In this document: positions 44,269 to 53,673 of the stretch, piece by piece
How positions within the stretch are numbered: the stretch's first letter is position 1
Layout: each line of letters opens with the position of its first letter
Assembly: GCA_022824265.1 (NCBI GenBank)
Contig: JAJEAG010000077.1
Coordinates: forward strand, 1-53,790
DNA from: Candidatus Poribacteria bacterium
Lineage (GTDB): Bacteria > Poribacteria > WGA-4E > WGA-3G
DNA: 53,790 nt
Direction of reading: 5' to 3'
The notes under the pieces: generated by a model
Database searches by the model: none
Told to the model about the DNA's origin: nothing
What the model saw: the letters and a program-made list of their open reading frames with translations, nothing else
Position numbers and translations under genes: made by a program

Positions 44269-46137
44269 TTAGTTCTCCTGATTGAAATCTTTAGTGTTAA
44301 GCGTAAAATTTGAGTCATCGTTCAGTGGTGAATTATGTCTCATATCGGATTGCATTTTTTGTGCAACTGCACGCCGTTGTTTCGTTAAACTAAGAAGCTC
44401 CTTAAGTGACGATTCATAATCCTCATTACCTTCAGCTTGAATATTTGAACGCAGACGTTGTTCAAGGTCTTGAATCATTAATACTCTAAGTTTGTCAAGA
44501 CAACCTACAATTCTTTTTTTATGACAAGGAAACTCAACTTTGCTAATTAAAGCATTAGAAATAAAGTTATTAATATGCTCATCTTCACTTGTATTGAGGA
44601 TCTGCTGAACATCAACTGGTTCACCATCGTTGGATGCTTCCCAAAGTAGTTTAGAGATTTCCACAAGTCGAGTATTGGAAAGATCACGATAATCGAATTG
44701 AGTTTTTATTTCTGAAATTAACTCAGGTGCTTGAATTAAGGATTCGACGAATTGACATTCAATTCTTTCACGAGAAGACAATTTCTGTGAGGCGATTTTT
44801 TGGCGTTGTACATTACGTCTTGGAGGATTATCTTTCAATCCCAAATTACGTAATTCACTCCACAGCAGACCTTCATCAACATCAAGTTCACGGACGGTAT
44901 ACTTTAGATACTCTGAGCGTTCAACACGATTCTGGATATTCACGAGTATTTCACATATATTTTTAACGACTTTTGTCTTTACATCAGGTTTGCGGATATT
45001 CTTATTTTTAATCGCAGCCTGTATCTGAAATTCAATTAGGTTTATTGCTTTGTCTATAACCTCATTAAAGACATCTGCACCGTTTTCTTTTATAAATGAA
45101 TCAGGATCATCACCTGCAGGCATCAAAGCAATACGAACACGTATCCCCTCTGCTATTAATCTTTGTAATCCACGTTGTGCTGCTTGTAATCCAGATACAT
45201 CACCATCAAAAACAATAACAACTTCAGGTGTATAACGTTTGAGAAGTCCAGCGTGTTCTTCACTAAGGGATGTTCCTGACGATGCTATAACATTTTCAAC
45301 CCCGTTTTGATGAAGCATTAATACATCCATATATCCCTCTACAAGCAGAGCAGACTGTGTTCTGGTGATAGATTGTCTTGCCTTGTCAAGATTGAAAAGG
45401 ATTTTACTTTTGTTATAGAGAACTGTTCCGGGAGAATTTAAATACTTGGGTTGATGTTCATTAGAGAGAGAACGTCCACCAAATCCAACGGGTACTCCTT
45501 GTGTGTTGTTAATAGGAAAAAGGATCCTATTCCAAAAACGATCTTGCGGACCTTGCTCTTCATTCTTAATCAAACCTACGTCAACTAATTGTTGAACAGT
45601 CCAACCCTGATGAGTGGCTGCTTTGACGAGATCATTCCTCTGCCGTTTTGCATAACCAAGATTGAATAAATTCACTGTTTGTGAACGAATACCACGGTTT
45701 TTTAGATATTCACGCGCCTGTTGACTGTGTTGTCCAGTGCGAAGTAATTCATGATAGTATTTCACAGCAAATCTATTCAAATCACTTAATTCATTTCTCC
45801 TCTTCTGCTGAGTTGTGATTTTAGCATCTGTTGTTGGTAAAGGAATATTAGCGCGTTCAGCAAGCCATTCTATCGCTTCTATGAATGTTTTCCCTTCATG
45901 TTTCTGTAGAAAACCTATAACATTGCCACCAGTATCACACCCAAAACATTTGAATACTTGCATCTCTTGAGAAACTGAGAAAGATGGTGTCTTTTCTTGG
46001 TGAAATGGACAGAGACCTTTGAAGTTTCGTCCAGCCTGCTTTAGAGGTACACCACATTCCATAATTACTTCTACGATATCATTATTGTTTCTGATTTCGT
46101 CAATAGTTCCAGGTGGTATATAGTTTTTTGATGCCAT
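44269..46137 (-). CDS. dnaG: DNA primase DnaG
   Basis: DnaG makes RNA primers for replication. The 622-residue protein has the CHC2 zinc ribbon at the N-terminus (Cys43, His46, Cys64, Cys67; C-P-F-H and C-F-G-C). The catalytic core has G-F-G-G-R near 219 and the TOPRIM domain with L-V-E-G-Y-M-D near 265 and I-V-F-D-G-D-V-S-G near 310. A C-terminal helicase-binding domain of about 190 residues completes it. GAGG lies eleven bases before the ATG. Position between mutS2 and rpoD recalls the classic rpsU-dnaG-rpoD operon, with rpsU missing. Confidence 0.97.
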   Translation of the reverse strand: MASKNYIPPGTIDEIRNNNDIVEVIMECGVPLKQAGRNFKGLCPFHQEKTPSFSVSQEMQVFKCFGCDTGGNVIGFLQKHEGKTFIEAIEWLAERANIPLPTTDAKITTQQKRRNELSDLNRFAVKYYHELLRTGQHSQQAREYLKNRGIRSQTVNLFNLGYAKRQRNDLVKAATHQGWTVQQLVDVGLIKNEEQGPQDRFWNRILFPINNTQGVPVGFGGRSLSNEHQPKYLNSPGTVLYNKSKILFNLDKARQSITRTQSALLVEGYMDVLMLHQNGVENVIASSGTSLSEEHAGLLKRYTPEVVIVFDGDVSGLQAAQRGLQRLIAEGIRVRIALMPAGDDPDSFIKENGADVFNEVIDKAINLIEFQIQAAIKNKNIRKPDVKTKVVKNICEILVNIQNRVERSEYLKYTVRELDVDEGLLWSELRNLGLKDNPPRRNVQRQKIASQKLSSRERIECQFVESLIQAPELISEIKTQFDYRDLSNTRLVEISKLLWEASNDGEPVDVQQILNTSEDEHINNFISNALISKVEFPCHKKRIVGCLDKLRVLMIQDLEQRLRSNIQAEGNEDYESSLKELLSLTKQRRAVAQKMQSDMRHNSPLNDDSNFTLNTKDFNQEN

Positions 46138-46185
46138 GATACAACCTCTATAGCAATATTCATTAGTCAGTTATAGGTAAGGATA

Positions 46186-48639
46186 TTACTCAATGAATTT
46201 AACGACTGTAACACCTTCCCCACCTTCACTGTGTGATGCATATTCAAAGCTTGCGACATGCGGGTTCGTCTTCAACACATCATGGACTGCACTACGTAGA
46301 ACTCCAGTTCCTTTCCCATGTAGTATTCTGACACTTAATAAACCCGCCAGAAAAGCATCGTCAAGGTATTTATCGGTTATGTCCACCCCTTCTTTAACCA
46401 ACATCCCATGTATACAGAGTTCTTCTTTAACTGAATTTGCTTTGTTATGTTGAATATCCAAAACAGAAGTTGAAAGATGTTGGGACTCCTTTTTCGGAAT
46501 TACTTTGTCAATATCCTTATAGGATACACGCATCTGCATATTACCTACATGAATTTGTAAAGGTTTACCGTTCTGATTTTTACCGATTGCAGTTACCTCT
46601 CCGAAACGATTAAGTTTTATAATCCGAACTTTATCACCAACATTGACGTTTATTATTTCCTTTTTGGGTTGTTGTTTTGGAGGGGTAGGTTTGAGTTGTT
46701 TTTTTACTGATTCTATTTTTGTGAAGGCATCACGTATACTGGCTTTTGATGCTTGGTCTCTTCGTATATCAGCGACGACATTATCAACTGTCCTGCGAGC
46801 ATTTGAAATGATTTCTAATGCTTCATTTTCTGCATTTTGTTGCAAGGTGTTTTTTTCTTCTTCAAATGTATTATTAAGTTCTCTATGTTTCTGATACTCA
46901 CTTTCAGTGAGACGAATCTTCTCGTGTAGTTGTTCTCGTCCTAAATCCAATTCTTGCTGTGTTTGTTGTAATTTGAGTAATAAGTCTTCAACCGCGATAT
47001 TGTTTTTTCCTAAATTGTTCTCTGCATCAGTGAGTATACTATGCGGAAGTCCTAATTGTTCTGCAATTTTAATTGCGTTGCTACTTCCCGGCACACCTAT
47101 CTGCAAACGATAGGTCGGTTTTAATGTGTTCCAATCAAATTCCATAGAAGCATTTTGCATATTCTTTTGTGTATGCGTATAAACCTTTAGTGCTCCATAG
47201 TGGGTCGTGACGATTGTACTTACGCTACGTTCATTTAGCCACGCTAATATAGCCATACCAAGTGCTGTGCCTTCAGTCGGGTCAGTACCAGCACCAATTT
47301 CATCCAATAAAACAAGCGATTGGGCAGATCCAGATTCTTCTATTGACTTCAACATGTCAGATATCTTTGTAATATGAGAAGAAAAGGTACTGAGATTATG
47401 TTCAATATTCTGATCATCTCCAATATCTGCAAATATGTGTTGAAAAATTGGGATTTTACTACCGCGTGCAGCTGGAATATGTAGTCCTGATTGTGCCATC
47501 AGACATAACAATCCAACAGTTTTGAGTACAACGGTTTTTCCTCCGGTATTCGGACCTGTAATGACAAGTGTTTTGTAACCTTTACCTATACGTACATTTG
47601 TAGGCACAACATGTGTGGGTCCTGTCTGTCTTTTAGTCTCAGAAGAGGTGTGATGTTGTTTGTCTTTTTGTTGATCGGATAACCGATTTGAACGTGTTTG
47701 AAATTCCAGAAGTGGATGTCGTGCTTCAATAAGATTGAGATTACCTTTAGTATTCAATTTCGGTTCAATCGCATTCAAGTCAAAACTAAATAGAACTTTG
47801 GCATTGATAAAATCAAGTTCTGCAAGTAACCCAAGTGCATTTTCAAAGTCAACAAGATGTTCGCGGAGTTGGTCTGTTAATTCCAAGAGAATTCTACGAA
47901 TTTCACGCTGTTCTGCTTCGACCAATTCATGAAGGGAATTATTCATCTCAACAACTGACAAAGGTTCCATAAAATAGGTAGCACCACTCGTGGATTGTCC
48001 TTGAACAACACCGCTAAAAAATGGTTTGGCATCCTGTTTTATGGGAATTACAAAGCGGTTATTACGAGAAGTGATAACAGATTCCTGAATCGATTTTTGA
48101 TAATCAGGTGAACGGAGGATGGCATCTAATTTTTGATGGATTTTGTCTCGAATTTTCTGAAGTTTTCGTCGGATAGATCGCAACTCATGACTTGCCTTAT
48201 CAAGAACAACACCTTCAGTACTGATACAGGATGAAATCGATTTAACAAGGTCATCAAAGACAGGAAGGGCATCTACGATAGATAATAATCTCGGTATTGT
48301 GTCGTAATCTTGATTTCTAAACTGTTTCTTAATAGTGGAGGGAAGTCTTGCTACCTTTAGGACATTAATAAATTCTTCTGGATCTAATATTGAACCGGTT
48401 TTAGATACGTGGCGAAGTGTCTTGGTAATATCAACTAAACCGTCTAACGACATACCTCCGGTATGTTCGTGAAATGCTTTCATTTCAGATACTAACTTCA
48501 ATTGATAATGCACTGAATCCACCGTTTCCAATGGTGTCAAATTATCTACCCGTGCATTTCCAAGTTCTGAAGCAGTATAATTTTTAAGATAGTGTTTAAT
48601 TTTATCGTATTCTAATGCTTTTTCTACTTTAGATTGCAT
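46186..48639 (-). CDS. mutS2: MutS2 family ATPase/endonuclease
   Basis: MutS2 proteins resolve recombination intermediates or rescue collided ribosomes. The gene encodes 817 residues from ATG 48639, chosen because AAGGT precedes it properly; a GTG lies five codons upstream. It has the MutS core and clamp (about 1-310) and the ATPase domain with Walker A T-G-P-N-T-G-G-K-T near 360 and Walker B L-V-L-L-D-E-I-G-A-G-T-D-P near 425. A coiled coil (about 510-610) and a C-terminal Smr domain with H-G-K-G-T-G near 768 follow. In the Smr motif the usual L-D-L-R-G is L-C-I-H-G, so nuclease activity is uncertain. It heads the dnaG-rpoD cluster. Confidence 0.93.
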   Translation of the reverse strand: MQSKVEKALEYDKIKHYLKNYTASELGNARVDNLTPLETVDSVHYQLKLVSEMKAFHEHTGGMSLDGLVDITKTLRHVSKTGSILDPEEFINVLKVARLPSTIKKQFRNQDYDTIPRLLSIVDALPVFDDLVKSISSCISTEGVVLDKASHELRSIRRKLQKIRDKIHQKLDAILRSPDYQKSIQESVITSRNNRFVIPIKQDAKPFFSGVVQGQSTSGATYFMEPLSVVEMNNSLHELVEAEQREIRRILLELTDQLREHLVDFENALGLLAELDFINAKVLFSFDLNAIEPKLNTKGNLNLIEARHPLLEFQTRSNRLSDQQKDKQHHTSSETKRQTGPTHVVPTNVRIGKGYKTLVITGPNTGGKTVVLKTVGLLCLMAQSGLHIPAARGSKIPIFQHIFADIGDDQNIEHNLSTFSSHITKISDMLKSIEESGSAQSLVLLDEIGAGTDPTEGTALGMAILAWLNERSVSTIVTTHYGALKVYTHTQKNMQNASMEFDWNTLKPTYRLQIGVPGSSNAIKIAEQLGLPHSILTDAENNLGKNNIAVEDLLLKLQQTQQELDLGREQLHEKIRLTESEYQKHRELNNTFEEEKNTLQQNAENEALEIISNARRTVDNVVADIRRDQASKASIRDAFTKIESVKKQLKPTPPKQQPKKEIINVNVGDKVRIIKLNRFGEVTAIGKNQNGKPLQIHVGNMQMRVSYKDIDKVIPKKESQHLSTSVLDIQHNKANSVKEELCIHGMLVKEGVDITDKYLDDAFLAGLLSVRILHGKGTGVLRSAVHDVLKTNPHVASFEYASHSEGGEGVTVVKFIE

Positions 48640-48804
48640 CTGTCCGACCTTCACAAAACTTGTATATATGTTATATAGAAAAAACTATATGAGGTAACCA
48701 ACCCCTTATTACGATATTAGGAGCATTGTCAAATAGAAATGAGGTTAACTTATATGAGAGGAATTAACGACAAATTTGCAATACGAATACACTAAATCTA
48801 ACAA

Positions 48805-49821
48805 TTATCTCAAAGTTCGTTTAACATCACCCCATGTTGTAGTTAACTTCTGTTTAGCTTCTACGTCAAGCACTTCATTTTTCCACCAAGAGATTCCAAA
48901 AATCCCTCCATCCACTTCAAACAGCTTTTCTGTTTTTTCAGCATTACGATCATATAGATAGAATGAACCCCATAAAGAATAAATAATAGATTGTGAATCA
49001 AATGACCAATCCGACCACATACTTGCATTTTTATCTACATCATAGAGAGGTGTTAATTCTCTTGTACCAACATTGATTGTGTACATTGTGTCAAGTTCTC
49101 TGTCCCATCTTCTGAATAATATTTCCTGACCGTCGGGTGTCCACACAGGATAATAATCAATGTTAAATTCAGTTAATACTTCTATTTCTCTCGTTTCAAT
49201 ATCCAATAGGAAAAGTTGTTCCAACCCGCCAGGTCTTTCAAGTGAAAATACAATTCTCTTACTTAATGGACCCCACGACATACCAAAAAAGAAAAAAGTT
49301 CTTCCAAAATGTGGTATTGCAGTTACAGGCTCCATTACCCCGGTATCAAGATCCATTATCCAGATTTGGTTTTCTTGTTGCTGCTGGTCTTGAGTATATC
49401 CGTTAAAAGCAAGTTTCTTTCCATTAGGTGATATGGAAAGGAAACGATAAGTACCCCCAATTGCAGTGAGTTGTGTCTTTTGCCTCGGTCTATTAACATC
49501 AATTGAAAAGATATGTGATTGCGTTTCTACTCGTTGTATGAAATAGAGTATGTCTTCTTGAGGTGACCAAACAGCATAATATCCGGGATGATGCAAAGAT
49601 CTTGATTTGAAATCACCGTCTTCAGTAAAAGTTGTCATTTGCAGATTGTATTCAAATTTGCCAAGTTGTTCATTAAAACCGCGAACAGAATAAGCGATAC
49701 GTCCTTGAAGTTCAGCATCTACAGTAAACGGTAAACTTAGAAAAAATAAAATGATTCCTAAAACAGATGATTTAACGATTCCATTTGTCCATACATATAA
49801 AACACGACAATTATTTTTCAT
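48805..49821 (-). CDS. Exported TolB-like beta-propeller, TTTW tail
   Basis: This 338-residue protein has a signal peptide (about 1-36, V-D-A-E-L). WD40-like/PD40 blades follow, such as H-P-G-Y-Y-A-V-W-S-P-Q-E-D-I-L-Y, S-I-S-P-N-G-K-K-L-A-F and Y-Y-P-V-W-T-P-D-G-Q-E-I-L-F, as in TolB and prolyl-peptidase propellers. No peptidase domain follows. The end, V-E-A-K-Q-K-L-T-T-T-W-G-D-V-K-R-T-L-R, is the short tail shared with four unrelated exported proteins here. Its ATG lies inside the end of the upstream TPR gene (11-base overlap), so the two are coupled. Confidence 0.85.
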   Translation of the reverse strand: MKNNCRVLYVWTNGIVKSSVLGIILFFLSLPFTVDAELQGRIAYSVRGFNEQLGKFEYNLQMTTFTEDGDFKSRSLHHPGYYAVWSPQEDILYFIQRVETQSHIFSIDVNRPRQKTQLTAIGGTYRFLSISPNGKKLAFNGYTQDQQQQENQIWIMDLDTGVMEPVTAIPHFGRTFFFFGMSWGPLSKRIVFSLERPGGLEQLFLLDIETREIEVLTEFNIDYYPVWTPDGQEILFRRWDRELDTMYTINVGTRELTPLYDVDKNASMWSDWSFDSQSIIYSLWGSFYLYDRNAEKTEKLFEVDGGIFGISWWKNEVLDVEAKQKLTTTWGDVKRTLR

Positions 49822-50968
49822 TTGACTCCCCTAAGTCTGATATTGAAAGACGGTTATAGTTGAGTAACGCGTTTTCGTAAAGATCGCGACTTAAACCGTA
49901 TTTTTCAAAATCTACCACATTGTCATAACTATTCAGTGATGTACTTAGATATCCTGATCTTTCAGATTTACGCGCTGATTTAACATTGCTAATAACTGTA
50001 GTTACAAGGTCTTCATATTTCCGGATATGGTCGCGTACATCCGAGGACAACCCACCTTCAACATCTTTTTTTACTTTATATGCACCTATAACCTCGGTAT
50101 AATTCACAAGTGCATCAAAATAAAGTTCATTTCCCTCCATACTCCCAGCACCAGATATATCCAAAGGTTCTTCAATTAATAATAATACATCTTTTGCATC
50201 TTTAATCAGTTCTATACTTCTCTGTTCAATACCGTAATTAACTGTGTTCTTAAATTCGTCAACAATATCTTTATATAATGTTTTCGCATCTTCAACATTA
50301 TTCAATTTCTCTTGACAGAGTGCCTGACTGTATTTGGCATTCGCTATCACGTATGAACGAATTTCAGGGGCAAGATTAGGAGTATCGGGAAATGCATTTC
50401 CATCGTAAGCTGCTATAGCCCCAACATAATCACCTTCCTGTTCAAGACAATTACCAATTGCCTTTTGGGCATATAATGCATAAATATTATTTTCGGGTTT
50501 ATGTGTTTCAATTATCTTTGTAAATTCGGTTCTTGATTCAGGATATTTTCCTTGAAAATACAAACTTTTAGCATATTTAAATCGTGCTTTGTCTGCTAAA
50601 GAAGTATTAGTATATTTATTAAAAATATCCTGTAGTTTTGCTTCAGCATCTTGAAAAGAAGTCTTTTCTTCACTCACTGCCTCATCAGTTTCTTCATCAG
50701 TCTCACTCGGTGATGATACATCAAAGTAATTGGTCTCCGCATCTTTATAGATTTCTGCTGCTGAAGAGAAATTCGCAGATGCCTCTGCATGTTTTCTTTC
50801 TTGATTTTGAGTATAGGTTAAATAACCTACAAAACCTACAACGGTAACAGCTACTACAATGCTGATAGTTCTGACATTATCTCTTAAAAAGGTATAACAG
50901 TTCAGAACTAAAGTTATAAATCTATCTTCCTGTTTTACCTCTTGTGTCAATCGATTGTTCTGAGTCAT
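49811..50968 (-). CDS. Membrane-anchored TPR protein
   Basis: This 385-residue protein has a cytoplasmic N-terminus of about 35 residues and one membrane helix (about 36-54, I-S-I-V-V-A-V-T-V-V-G-F-V-G-Y). A periplasmic part follows that is acidic at first (E-T-D-E-E-T-D-E-A) and then forms TPR-like helical repeats (about 110-300), resembling YfgM-type ancillary TPR proteins. YfgM relatives assist protein export, but this assignment is tentative. It overlaps the propeller gene downstream, whose product it may serve. A tRNA-Gly gene lies upstream. Confidence 0.7.
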   Translation of the reverse strand: MTQNNRLTQEVKQEDRFITLVLNCYTFLRDNVRTISIVVAVTVVGFVGYLTYTQNQERKHAEASANFSSAAEIYKDAETNYFDVSSPSETDEETDEAVSEEKTSFQDAEAKLQDIFNKYTNTSLADKARFKYAKSLYFQGKYPESRTEFTKIIETHKPENNIYALYAQKAIGNCLEQEGDYVGAIAAYDGNAFPDTPNLAPEIRSYVIANAKYSQALCQEKLNNVEDAKTLYKDIVDEFKNTVNYGIEQRSIELIKDAKDVLLLIEEPLDISGAGSMEGNELYFDALVNYTEVIGAYKVKKDVEGGLSSDVRDHIRKYEDLVTTVISNVKSARKSERSGYLSTSLNSYDNVVDFEKYGLSRDLYENALLNYNRLSISDLGESNEK

Positions 50969-51013
50969 GATTTCCTCGGTGTAATGTAGACTTCGGTGTA
51001 ATGTAGACTTACA

Positions 51014-51085
51014 AGCGGGTGACGGGAATTGAACCCGCGACCCTCAGCTTGGGAAGCTGACGCTCTACCGCTCAGCTACACCCGC
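51014..51085 (-). tRNA. tRNA-Gly (CCC)
   Basis: On the minus strand, acceptor GCGGGTG pairs with CACCCGC. The D-arm is TAGCTGAGCGGTAGAGC and the T-arm GCGGGTTCAATTCCCGT. The loop TTCCCAA between TCAGC and GCTGA gives anticodon CCC (Gly, GGG codons). The discriminator base is T, and CCA is not encoded. Confidence 0.92.
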
Positions 51086-51193
51086 GCCCTTCACCCTATT
51101 ATATCATATACTATAGATGCTGTCAAGATAAGATATGATATACTCTATGAAGTAATTTAATCGTGCTATGCCAAGATTTAGAAAGTAGGTCCC

Positions 51194-51249
51194 GTATAAC
51201 ATAATGTGAAGACAAGTACTTGTATACCCAACTTCACAACATGTTATAC
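51194..51249. repeat. Nested palindrome downstream of the peroxiredoxin gene
   Basis: GTATAACAT-AAT-GTGAAG at the left is mirrored by CTTCAC-AAC-ATGTTATAC at the right, giving a 15-bp stem interrupted by three bases. The 12-base palindrome ACAAGTACTTGT (51212-51223) lies inside. It sits 10 bases beyond the stop of the minus-strand peroxiredoxin gene and may act as its terminator, although no T-run follows. Confidence 0.55.
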
Positions 51250-51259
51250 AAAGAATAGC

Positions 51260-51724
51260 TTACAGTTTATCAAGTTCACTCAACACTTGTTCTGCTGTCA
51301 AGGTATTGTCAGGAGGGGCATCTTCAACATGTTTAAACGCAATTTTACCGTCTGAGTCAATAATGAATACTCCGCGTGTTGTAATACCAACTTCCTCAAG
51401 TGCCATGCCATACTGTTTTGATACCTCAAGATTCATGTCTGAGAGGAGTGGAAATCCGACTCCACCGAGTGACTCACTCCACGCTTTATGGGCAAACCCT
51501 GAATCTCTGTTAATGGCAATTACATCTGCACCTTTAGCTTGAATTGCATCTAATTGATCATTGAAATCTGGCACCTGTTCCGAACATACCGGTGAAAAAT
51601 CAAGTGGATAAAAAAGTATTACAAGTTTCTTACCTTTATAATCTGCTAACTTAACTTCTGTATCTTCCTGATTTATTGATCCTGACAGACTAAAATCCGG
51701 TGCTGCATTTCCTATTTCCGCCAT
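51260..51724 (-). CDS. Peroxiredoxin (AhpC/TSA-type, 1-Cys)
   Basis: This 154-residue cytosolic thiol peroxidase starts at ATG 51724, where GGAGG lies seven bases upstream and the family N-terminus (M-A-E-I-G-N-A-A-P-D-F) begins; the longer frame is spurious. The peroxidatic Cys47 is in F-Y-P-L-D-F-S-P-V-C-S-E-Q, the typical PxxxTxxC motif with Ser for Thr (D-F-S-P-V-C). No second Cys is present, so it should act as a 1-Cys enzyme with an external reductant. The C-terminal half has the E-V-G-I-T-T-R-G-V-F-I-I-D strand. It has its own promoter. Confidence 0.93.
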   Translation of the reverse strand: MAEIGNAAPDFSLSGSINQEDTEVKLADYKGKKLVILFYPLDFSPVCSEQVPDFNDQLDAIQAKGADVIAINRDSGFAHKAWSESLGGVGFPLLSDMNLEVSKQYGMALEEVGITTRGVFIIDSDGKIAFKHVEDAPPDNTLTAEQVLSELDKL

Positions 51725-52169
51725 ATAATACCTCCATAAATATGTTATCAAATAATAATATTTCTCTCTCAAAATTATACTACATAACATGTCAAAAACC
51801 AAATTAATTTGGATGAAATAATCAGTAAAAATTCTTCGCGTTGTATGAATTAGATTACTAACACTATAAATTGAACGGTATTGGCATAGAATTTGCTCCG
51901 AATACAATTATGTTGGTTACGTAACAACGAATCTTGAAGTATGTCGAGTAAGGGATGTAAATATAGAACAGCATTGACATCTTAGGTATTTCATTGATAG
52001 ATAATATTGGAAATTTGACGCGATATTTTTCACCAAAATTAGAAAAATTCACACAATAAAATACACATGTGGTTGGTAAATCTTGACAGCAAAAACAACA
52101 AATATAGATTTCTACCAACATCATAATTTAGTATCAACTGAAGACAACGAAATGATACGGAGAATCAAA
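51725..52169. other. Divergent intergenic region
   Basis: Apart from the peroxiredoxin promoter (51774-51802) and an ATACGGAG ribosome-binding site just before 52170, I see no gene, repeat or RNA in this AT-rich stretch. Frames across it lack start signals. Confidence 0.5.
51774..51802 (-). promoter_or_regulatory. Promoter of the peroxiredoxin gene
   Basis: On the minus strand TTGGTT (51802-51797), a 17-base spacer and a perfect TATAAT (51779-51774) predict a start near 51767 and a leader of about 43 bases. The -35 box is weak, which may indicate an activator such as an oxidative-stress regulator. Confidence 0.5.
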
Positions 52170-53288
52170 ATGAAAAACACAAACAAAATAATCACAGCAT
52201 TTAGCATTTTAATGCTTCATATTTATATAAACATTAGTATTGCAGATGTCCCTGACGGTATGGTTCTAATTCCAAATGGAAATGGAATTGATTCATTCTA
52301 CATAGACAAATACGAAGTCACCAATGCAGAATATAAAAAGTTTATAGATGCAAACCCATTATGGCAAAAAGGAAACGCATTAACATCAATTGTAGGAGAT
52401 ACATATTTATGGGGATGGAAAGGTAATATGTATCCGAAGGGTAGAGAAAATCATCCTGTTGTTGATATTAGCTGGTTTGCTGCAAAAGCCTACGCGGAAT
52501 GGGTTGGAAAAGAACTTCCAACACAAACACAGTGGGAAAAAGCAGCACGTGGCACATTGAAAAATACAAAATACCCGTGGGGTGACGAAAGTCCACAGAA
52601 TAAAGCCAACTTTGATAAATACACTGAGACGGTTAGTTTTAGAATACCTCCCACCAAAGAAGTAGGTAGTTATCCACCAAACGAATACGGCATTTACGAT
52701 ATGATTGGTAATGTTGGTGAATGGTGTTTGGATCGGTTGGATGTAGACGATATTCATGGAAGATATCATATCATGCGGGGCGGTTCTTGGTTTGAAACAG
52801 CAGAAGATTTACAGATCTCACGGATTAGTCAACATCCTGTTTATGATGGAATGGGCACTCTTGGATTCAGATGTGTTTTATCAAATAAAGTAGACATGTC
52901 ATCTGATGTGTTAAGTGATATGTCTTCTTGGTTATATGAAAACATGGATAGTTGTTTTGATAGTGCTCTTTATAGTGCTTCTGAAGGATATTTACCCCAA
53001 TCTAAACTTGAAGAAAAACTTGATGGTATCGTTAAGTACTTCACTGGATATTCCCGCACATTTGAGAAAGAACTCAATCTTGTTTTACTTAAAACTATAG
53101 CCGAATACAATCCAAGTGTAGATCCTGAAGAATATTGTACTATTAGAGACATAATGCATAATATATGGAAATTTTATCTCGAGATACATTTTAGATATTA
53201 TGAGAAAAAAACTGATGAAAAACTGGAACTTCTCCGTGGATGTATTCTGGAGAAAATAGATTACCTATTTATGGGTACTGGTTGTTGA
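52170..53288 (+). CDS. Exported SUMF1-domain protein with extra C-terminal domain
   Basis: The gene encodes 372 residues from ATG 52170, chosen because CGGAG lies seven bases upstream and a signal peptide (about 1-26, S-I-A-D) then follows directly. A SUMF1/FGE-like domain covers about 30-240: Y-E-V-T-N-A-E-Y near 46, H-P-V-V-D-I-S-W, L-P-T-Q-T-Q-W-E-K-A-A-R-G, Y-P-W-G-D-E, M-I-G-N-V-G-E-W-C, R-G-G-S-W-F. Both catalytic Cys of true FGE are missing after G-G-S-W. The last 120 or so residues are helical, with several Cys, and unassigned. GldK/PorK of type IX secretion also has a Cys-less SUMF1 fold, but no lipobox is present here, so that link is speculative. Confidence 0.82.
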   Translation: MKNTNKIITAFSILMLHIYINISIADVPDGMVLIPNGNGIDSFYIDKYEVTNAEYKKFIDANPLWQKGNALTSIVGDTYLWGWKGNMYPKGRENHPVVDISWFAAKAYAEWVGKELPTQTQWEKAARGTLKNTKYPWGDESPQNKANFDKYTETVSFRIPPTKEVGSYPPNEYGIYDMIGNVGEWCLDRLDVDDIHGRYHIMRGGSWFETAEDLQISRISQHPVYDGMGTLGFRCVLSNKVDMSSDVLSDMSSWLYENMDSCFDSALYSASEGYLPQSKLEEKLDGIVKYFTGYSRTFEKELNLVLLKTIAEYNPSVDPEEYCTIRDIMHNIWKFYLEIHFRYYEKKTDEKLELLRGCILEKIDYLFMGTGC

Positions 53289-53305
53289 GTTTCATGAGTA
53301 GGCTT

Positions 53306-53333
53306 GGTATGGGAATAGTTTATTTCTCATACC
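53306..53333 (+). terminator. Stem-loop after the exported SUMF1 gene
   Basis: GGTATG-G-GAA pairs with TTC-T-CATACC around TAGTTTAT. It begins 17 bases after the stop codon. The following ATTTCTCAT is only moderately T-rich. Confidence 0.5.
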
Positions 53334-53508
53334 ATTTCTCATCAACCAATTATATGGCGAGACACAATGAAGATTAACTTATTCTTTCGGTAATATTAAT
53401 TTCCCAATACCTGTAGGCGCGTTTTGTAAGCGCGCTGGACTTCAATAGTATAGTGACCATCAGAATTAAAGAGACATTTTTTGTATTTTGTTATAGAATG
53501 TATCTATT

Positions 53509-53673
53509 ATGGCATATTCAACAGATTTACGTAAACGCGTTTTAGATTTTATTGAAGCTGGCGGGAAAAAAGCCGAAGCTGCCCGTCGTTTTTCTCTGAA
53601 TCGTTCAACGATTTATAGATGGTTAGCCGCTGATGACCCGCTTGCGACCCAAAACCGGGTCCCAAAAACCTGA
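53509..53673 (+). CDS. IS630-type transposase, N-terminal frame
   Basis: The first frame gives 54 residues, M-A-Y-S-T-D-L-R-K-R-V-L-D-F followed by A-A-R-R-F-S-L-N-R-S-T-I-Y-R-W-L, the helix-turn-helix of IS630/Tc1-mariner transposases. The frame stops at TGA 53671. The protein continues in the -1 frame (P-K-N-L-R-V-L-D-E-A-A-L-K-K-H-V-A-D-F and onward). The slippery heptamer C-CCA-AAA (53661-53667) lies just upstream of the stop in the correct phase. This is either a programmed -1 frameshift or a broken gene. Confidence 0.8.
   Translation: MAYSTDLRKRVLDFIEAGGKKAEAARRFSLNRSTIYRWLAADDPLATQNRVPKT

Noticed and set aside
44269-48639. rpsU upstream of dnaG
   Set aside because: No small basic ribosomal protein gene occurs between mutS2 and dnaG; the gap is only 48 bases.
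51725-51907. N-terminal extension of the peroxiredoxin
   Set aside because: GGAGG directly before ATG 51724 and the normal family start show that the upstream 61 codons are not translated as part of it.
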